Shown here one piece after another: positions 58,102 through 64,000 of a stretch of 64,000 bases of DNA (positions are counted from its first letter, which is position 1; every line of letters begins with the position of its first letter). The stretch lies in contig NC_083389.1 of the NCBI RefSeq assembly GCF_031755915.1, positions 2,906,001 through 2,970,000 on the forward strand, given 5' to 3'. The DNA comes from Ziziphus jujuba. Its lineage: Eukaryota; Streptophyta; Magnoliopsida; Rosales; Rhamnaceae. The notes below the pieces were generated by a model that worked only from the letters and a program-made list of their open reading frames with translations, had not been told where the DNA came from and made no database searches. The position numbers were made by a program, and so were the translations under genes.

Positions 58102-59188
58102 TGATACAAACCTAGGATGACCTACTCCTAAACCCGTATTATGTTAGCTCGGCAAGTTCAAGTTCTAATGGAATTGACCTCAAACTTTAACCAACCTATG
58201 GTTAGAAACCTTGGTATAATATAGACGCCACAATAGGGGATGGAAAACCTATTGATAAGTCAAGCTAAAACAACCAATTCTCTAATGTTGTTTTAGGTGT
58301 TCTCAAAGAACAAAGAGATAATTAATCTCACAAGTATTTTCTCAATCAATTCAAAGTTGTCTTCTTATTGACAAATAAGCCTTTAAATAGGCTACAAAGC
58401 CATGAAATAAAACCCTAAAAGCAAAGGGAAAATCGGCCATACAAAGAAGTTTCCTATGGTGGTCGAAATTCTCACTCCTTTCCTAATCTAATTTGGATTA
58501 ATTAATTCCTTTATTTTGAATTAGGAATTAATTAATTTACAATGAAAATAATAAAATACTAACTTTTTAAAACTTATTTTTCCAGAAAATAAATAAATAA
58601 AAACTAAAAAGTAATGGTAATTTCCTAAAACAAAAAGTAGAATCAAATTAGGAAACTATAATACTAGCTTTTTGACTAAGTTGACTTTGACAAATCTTTG
58701 ACCAAATAGAGCTCCAAATCAGCTTTAATATGCTTTGCAGGATGCCAAATAAGCTGAATATGAAGTCCCACACGTTTCCCATGCTTGGAAGAGGTAGAAA
58801 GAGCCAACTCAGCAAAATACGGTAAAGTCAGCAAAAAATACAGTAAAAAACAGGCCAAATTTGAAGCTGTCCGTACAACCCCTTTTTGAATGCCTTTGAA
58901 GCTGGCTTGACTTGATTCCATATCCTCTTATGCTACCCGTTGTCCATATTTGCACCAAACCTGCTACCTGGGTCCGTATGGGCTTCCACCACTTGGATGC
59001 TTAGAATATGCTTTGTATCTTCAAGTATCGACAAGCTCTATTGAGAATTGATTACCTCCTGTATAAATGCTCCTAGGTTGTCCTTAAATCTCTCAATTTG
59101 AGCTCTTGTAATTGGTCTAGTCTTCATCCATGTTGGGTCAGCACCCCAGCGGGTTATATGTTGAACGGGCTCGGGCGAAATTACATCA
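58102..59188 (-). repeat. 5' LTR of gypsy C
   Basis: 1087 bp, TG to CA. It carries the conserved TTTAAATAGG box near 58382. It is more diverged from its partner than the A pair and has lost ~48 bp in the pol-tail coding part. Confidence 0.9.
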
Positions 59189-59193
59189 TGTCT

Positions 59194-59508
59194 GCCTGAT
59201 GTCCGAGCTAACTTATGTCTGCATGGTGTCCGAACTCAGTTATGTCTGATTTCCGAAGTCCGAAGTCCGAGGTTGGATGTCCGATGTATGGGTGTTCAAT
59301 ATAAAATGTCCGATGTATGGGTGTCTGATATAAAATGTCCGATGTATCAGCCTCCACCACTTGGATGCTTAAAACAGGTCTTTTATCTTCAGGTATGGAC
59401 AAGCACTTTTGAGAATGAATTACTTCCTGGATAAAGGCAGCAAGGTTGTCCTTAAACCTCTGAGCTTGAGCCCTAGTGATCGGCCTAGTCTTCATCCGTA
59501 TTGAATCA
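59194..59508 (-). repeat. 3' LTR of gypsy D, right part, with minisatellite
   Basis: This continues the LTR from 53431. It includes about three imperfect ~29-bp repeats of the type ATGTCCGATGTATGGGTGT (about 59272-59347) and several TCCGA(A/G)GTCCGA words. A frame at 59208-59495 begins with the family pol tail (KTRPITRAQAQRFKDNLAAF) and ends in the repeat. The true LTR start is missing, because integrase sequence joins mid-LTR at about 59508. Confidence 0.75.
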
Positions 59509-61053
59509 AGACCTTACTTGTCCTTGACCTAGGCAAACCAAGAATAAAATCCATTGACAAATCCACCCAAGGAAATGAAGGAATCGACAAAGGTTTGTAA
59601 AGACCCTATGGCATCAACCTAGATTTGGCTTTTCGGAACTTCAAACATCTTTCAAATATTTTCTCTACATCACCCCTCATGTTAGGCCAATAAAAATGGT
59701 CTTGCAGCAAGGATAAAGTTTAAGAAACTCCAAAATGACCCATTAAACCACCCCCATGACCGTCCCGAACTAGTAACTCCCTAATGCTACAATTAGGCAC
59801 ACAAAGTTTGTTTTCCTTGAACAAATACCCCTCAAATATGTAAAATTTATTAAATCCATGTTTCAAATAGGTCCTAAATAATTTCCCAAAGTCACTATCA
59901 TGCTCATAAAGTTCTTCAAAACCAAGTAATCTAGCATCTAAGATAGAAAAGAGAACATACCTTCGGGATAATGCATCGGTAACCACATTTCCTTACCTTT
60001 TTTATAGCAAATCACATATGGAAAGGTCTCAATAAATTCAATCCACTTGGCATGCCTTCAGTTGAGATTTCCTTGGCCTTTAATGTGCTTCAAAGATTCA
60101 TGATCTGTATGAATCACAAATTCTTTTGGCATGAGATAATTCTGCCACGTTTCCAAAGTTCTCACCAAAGCATACATCTCCTTGTCATATGTCGGGTAGT
60201 TTAGTGCAGCTCCATTTTAATTTCTCCCTAAAGTAGGGTATGGGCCTTCCTTCTTGCATTAATACAGCTCCAATACCTACACCCAAAGCATCACATTCAA
60301 TTTTAAAAGTCTTAGAAAAATTTGGCAAAACTAATAAAGGTGCATTACATAATTTTTCTCTCAACAAATTAAAATATTTTTCTTGTACTTCCCCCCATTT
60401 AAAGCCAATATTCTTCTTTATAACTTCATTCAAAGGTGCTACGATGGTGCTAAAGTCCTTGATAAATCTTCGATAAAAACTTGCCAAACCATGGAAGCTC
60501 CTCACTTGGGTGATAGATGTTGGTGTCGGCCACTCCTTGATTGCTTGAACTTTAGATTAGTCAACTTTAATTCCTGCAGCACTTACTACAAATCCCAGGA
60601 AAACAAGCTCATCTTTGCAAAAGTCACACTTTTTCATGTTAGCAAACAACCTTTCTTTCCTAAGAACATTTAAAACTTGCCTAAGATGGTCTACATGTTC
60701 ATCTAAGTTTCGACTATACACTAAAATGTCATCAAAGTACACAACCACAAATTTGCCAATAAATGGACACATAAAGTGATTAATAAGCCTTATAAAAGTA
60801 CTAGGTGCATTAGTTAAACCAAAAGGCATGAATAACCATTCATACAGCCCATATTTAGTTTTAAATGCGGTTTTCCATTCATCACCTCCTTCATCCTAAT
60901 TTGATGGTATCCACTCCTAAGATCAATTATAATGAACATGCAACCACCATGCAAGTCATCAAGCATATGATCTAATCTAAGAATTGGATGTCTATATTTG
61001 ATGGTGATATTATTTATAGCCCTACAATCAACATAAATTATCCAAGAACCATC
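59509..61053 (-). pseudogene. Gypsy D reverse transcriptase, RNase H and integrase start, broken
   Basis: Read leftwards from 61050. The RT fingers follow a stop after ILLVPK. The palm is shifted near 60880. [11 protein letters not shown] lies in 60829-60557, ending at a stop after AAGIKVD. The RT connection and RNase H start are in 60505-60185 ([32 protein letters not shown]). More RNase H follows with shifts ([11 protein letters not shown] near 60090). The integrase zinc region is in 59986-59720 ([18 protein letters not shown]), followed by the start of the core (VDLSMDFIL near 59550). Unlike A and C it keeps RNase H, so D comes from the fuller lineage. Integrase ends at a deletion into the LTR. 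Confidence 0.87.
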
Positions 61054-62310
61054 TTATTTAGGCACTAATAAAATAGGAATAGTACATGGACTCATACTCT
61101 CACGAATATAGCCTTTATCAAGTAACTCACTTACCTGTTTTTGTAGCTCCTTTGTTTCTTCGGGATTACTTCTATATGCTGGTCTATTTGGTATGGCTAC
61201 CCCTGGAACAAAGTCAATTTGATGTTCAATCCCTCTAATTGGTGGTAATCCCTTTGGAATTTCATCCGGAAAGACATCTTCAAAATCTTGCAAAAGAGAA
61301 AGAATTGAACTTGGCAATTCAAGTTCTTGAAGGTTAGCTTGATCATTAAAATAATTATCTTTGTAAATCATGACCAGCAATGGTTTCTTACTCAAGATAG
61401 CTTTATTTACATCTCCAAAAATCAAATAATTTTTTTTTCTTTTTCTTTCTTTCCTTTCTTTTCCTTTCTCTCTCTTGGCCACCATACATTTTTCCTCCCT
61501 CTCAGTTTTCCCACCATTTCTCACGTGTTTCTCCATTCTTCTCACCCCACTTTCTGCCTTCTCATGGTTTTTCCACTCAATTTGTGTTTTAAAATGCTTA
61601 CCTTGGACAGCAAGCTTGGACTTACCTTCTTGGATGGATGGTGAAGTCGTTGGTGCTATGCTAGCCTTCTCTTTGAGTGTTTTGGCCTCCCTCCTTGGTT
61701 GGATTTGTAATTGGTCTCTATATACTTCCTTTGGGGTTAATGGCTCCAGCTTGACCTTCTTGCCTTTGAATCTAAAAACAATACAATTCTCTCGACCAAA
61801 ATGAGTAGCATCTCTATCAAATTCCCATGGTCTACCTAATAGAATATGTCCGGCATGCATGGGCACAACATCATACAAAACAACATCCACATATTTATCT
61901 ATGTTAAATTCTACCTTGGCTTGTTTATTCACTTTTGTTTCACCACTATCATTAAGCCATTGTAATCTATAAGGTTCTGGATGTTTAATAGTGGTTAAGC
62001 CTAATTTATCAACTACAAGATTACTGATTACATTTGTACAACTTCCACTATCAATAATCATACTACAAATCTTACCTTGAATTTCACATCGGGTGTGGAA
62101 GATGTTCTTTCTTTGAATTTCATCCTCATCTTTGTATGCAGCAAGTACTCTCCTAGATACCAAGCTTAATTCAGCATGTGAGGCATTGAAAGTTTCACCC
62201 TCACCTTCAAGCTCTTCCTTCTCCTCTTGCTCGGTTTCACACTCACTTTCTTCACTTTCCGACTCTAGCTCACCATTGCCTTTTAACACCATGATCCTTC
62301 TATTGGGCAT
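61054..62310 (-). pseudogene. Gypsy D protease to RT start
   Basis: A 418-codon open frame that begins right after the zinc knuckle ([15 protein letters not shown]). It passes the acidic linker and the protease with active site DSGS ([14 protein letters not shown]) and LLGRPWEFDRD. It crosses the Lys-rich linker into pol without a break (KKNYLIFGDVNKAI) and reaches the RT fingers (GYIRESMSPCTIPILLVPK). It ends there at an in-frame TAA. It shows that gag-protease and pol are one frame in this family. Confidence 0.88.
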
Positions 62311-63462
62311 TGGCTAGTGATATGTCCTCGTCCCTGGCACTTAAAACAAATAATTTCTCTTGATCTTGAAGGTTTAGGATCATATTTTACCTCATTTTTA
62401 TGTGCTTGGAAGGATTCGGCTTTAGGCTCCCTTTTTGGCCGATTGGTGCTTTCTTCTCCCACCTTCGGCTTTGGCTTGCTTTCATAGGGTGGGTTGTTTC
62501 TCCAGCCACTTGGAATTGATCTCCCACTGTTGGAAACTCCTCCAAACCATGAGCCTACACCCCTCCTCTTGAATTGATGCTCCAATTTAATGGCAACATG
62601 CAACATTTCCTCTAATTCCATATATTGTTGCAATTCTAGTTAGTTGGCTATCTCACGATTCAAACCGCCAAGGAATCTTGTCATGGTTGCTTCTCTATCC
62701 TTATTCATTTTTAATCTCATCATAAGCATCTCCATCTCCTTGTAATAATCCTCCACGGACCTACTTCCTTGAGATAGGGATTGAAGCCTTTGATGCAGCA
62801 ACCTATGATAATGTGATGGTATGAACTGCTTCCTCATGGTCCCTTCATTTGGCGCCATGTAGTGATCAAGTCATCTCCAACTCTCCTATGGGTATTTTGC
62901 TCATTGGTCCACCATTGAAATGCATAATGGCCAAACTCCATTGCTGCCAATTTCACCTTCAGAGCCTCCGAATAATTATGACAATCAAAGATCATCTCCA
63001 TTCTCTCTTCCCATTCCAAATATGCTTCCGAATCACTTTTCCCATGAATGGTGGGATGTTTACCTTGATGTTGCCAAGATCATCATCTACATCCTCTCTT
63101 GTATGCCTCCTATGGCCTAGCCTCTCTTGGACAGCAAGTATTTCATCCATTGTTTCTTCAAAGTCATCTCCGAAATTTTCCTCCTCTAGCTCCTCTCTTG
63201 GTCGCCCTCGGCCTCCTCGACCTCGACCTCGTCCCCCATGAGCATCCAATCTTATATTCGGCCCTCTTTGTGATGTTTCTATCATGTCCATCCTTTGACC
63301 TATATTGTCAAATTGGGCATTCATCTGCTGCAATTGCTCTAATATAGCCCTCATGTCCGTTTGCTCGCCACTTCCCATAGCTCGGGAATCACCGTTAAAT
63401 CCTACGGACTTTTCATTAATTCTCAAAGGTGGATCTCCTCTTCTCACCCTTGAATCTTCCAT
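62283..63462 (-). pseudogene. Gypsy D gag, broken
   Basis: It starts at 63462 ([17 protein letters not shown]). It carries the RG-rich patch ([20 protein letters not shown]) and shifts frame near 63044 after IPPFMGK. It continues as [16 protein letters not shown], shifts again near 62850 (MRKQFIPSHYHRLLHQRL), and stops after GGLNREIAN. It resumes at 62633 with the helix before the zinc knuckle ([14 protein letters not shown]) and shifts into the protease frame. There are at least three frameshifts and one stop. Confidence 0.88.
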
Positions 63463-64000
63463 GTTAGTGTAAATAAAGCAAAATAAAATAATGTCTCACC
63501 AAAAGTCACTCCCTCACGTGTTTCACTCAATCAAGATCTCAACACTCATGTTTTCACACTAGTTTTGGCTTTTACCCTCTTTTAAGCTCACACACTCTTG
63601 CGCTTTTCCACTTAATGAATTATCTCAAAGTTCTAATTAAAACACCCACAAACAGCAATTAGACCACAAGTATGTTTTAATTAAACTTATCAACAAAACA
63701 GTAGCAAAAAGTAAGCAATACTGAAGGAATTAACAAATCCTAGTTTTTGGCTTTTCTAGGCACAATAAGGCAAAACAATGAGAAAATTAGGAATTTTTAA
63801 GAACTGGACTAGATGGTAACATATTAAGGATTCAAGAATAAAATTTAGGAAAAAAAATTTCAAACTCAAACAAGAATCAAATCGAACAAAAATATAGAAT
63901 AGTGTTGGTTGTTGTTCTTGTAATTCAAGGTTTTACATTAAATCCTTTAACTAATTTTAATCCAATAATTTAAGCACACAAATTTCCAAATATCCAGCAG
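63463..64000 (-). other. 5' leader of gypsy D, running off the window
   Basis: Homologous to the leaders of A (5054-5590) and C (57059-57490). It includes CTCACACACTCTTGC and CTCCCTCACGTGTTTCACT. The primer site and 5' LTR should lie right of 64000. Confidence 0.8.

Larger units (their letters stand above)
53432..59188 (-). mobile_element. Ty3/gypsy element C, same deleted lineage as A
   Basis: 5757 bp with LTRs at 53432-54566 (1135 bp) and 58102-59188 (1087 bp), a primer site at 58088-58099, a polypurine tract at 54567-54579 and a 5-bp duplication TGTCT. Most of the LTR length difference is one ~48-bp gap near 54270-54320 versus 58925. The pol region has the same RT-to-integrase-tail junction as A and a further deletion of almost all RT. 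It is inserted in the LTR of D. Confidence 0.93.

Overview
The window looks like transposon-rich, AT-rich nuclear DNA of a flowering plant, probably a eudicot. The reasons are Ty3/gypsy and Ty1/copia elements primed by initiator-Met tRNA, CACTA transposons, a tRNA-derived SINE, a 5S-derived (Cassandra-like) LTR, and a broken gene family resembling plant 23-kDa jasmonate-induced proteins. I see no intact host gene. Nearly every coding segment is a transposon gene, and most are broken.

Left part (1-17.9 kb). A jasmonate-induced-protein-like pseudogene (11.6-12.4 kb, minus strand) was hit by a copia element whose 5' LTR is at 11372-11622. The copia gag was then hit by a 3.07-kb CACTA element (7374-10445, 3-bp duplication ATA) and by a complete 6.57-kb gypsy element A (759-7326, 5-bp duplication AAACC, LTRs about 1% diverged). 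A second copy of the pseudogene (15.2-16.8 kb) is split by a 1140-bp solo LTR of the same gypsy family (15460-16599, duplication CATTG). Between the two copies lie tandem ~0.7-kb repeats called R here.

Middle (18-45 kb). Two arrays of one ~220-bp satellite stand in opposite orientation at 17990-24285 and 41218-45136. Each monomer carries a hairpin of the form GGCGATGCTTTT-loop-AAAAGCATCGCC. Both arrays show the same five-monomer higher-order order. Between them lie an old gypsy element (B, 24.4-30.7 kb), a CACTA TNP2 transposase relic (31.3-32.9 kb), a copia 3' end (35.8-36.5 kb), a 5S-derived LTR (39.3 kb) and a SINE (41.1 kb). The arrays could be pericentromeric satellite or the expanded subterminal repeats of one giant CACTA element.

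Right part (45-64 kb). This holds a truncated gypsy element F (45.2-50.4 kb, plus), inverted R repeats (50.5-51.9 kb), a 0.67-kb element with long inverted arms (51.96-52.63 kb), and a three-level gypsy nest. In the nest, element C (53432-59188, duplication TGTCT) sits in the 3' LTR of element D, which runs off the right end, and D starts inside the LTR of fragment E. Elements A and C share the same fusion of reverse transcriptase to the integrase C-terminus, so a deleted, non-autonomous lineage has probably been copied. In this family the pol frame runs about 100 codons into the 3' LTR.
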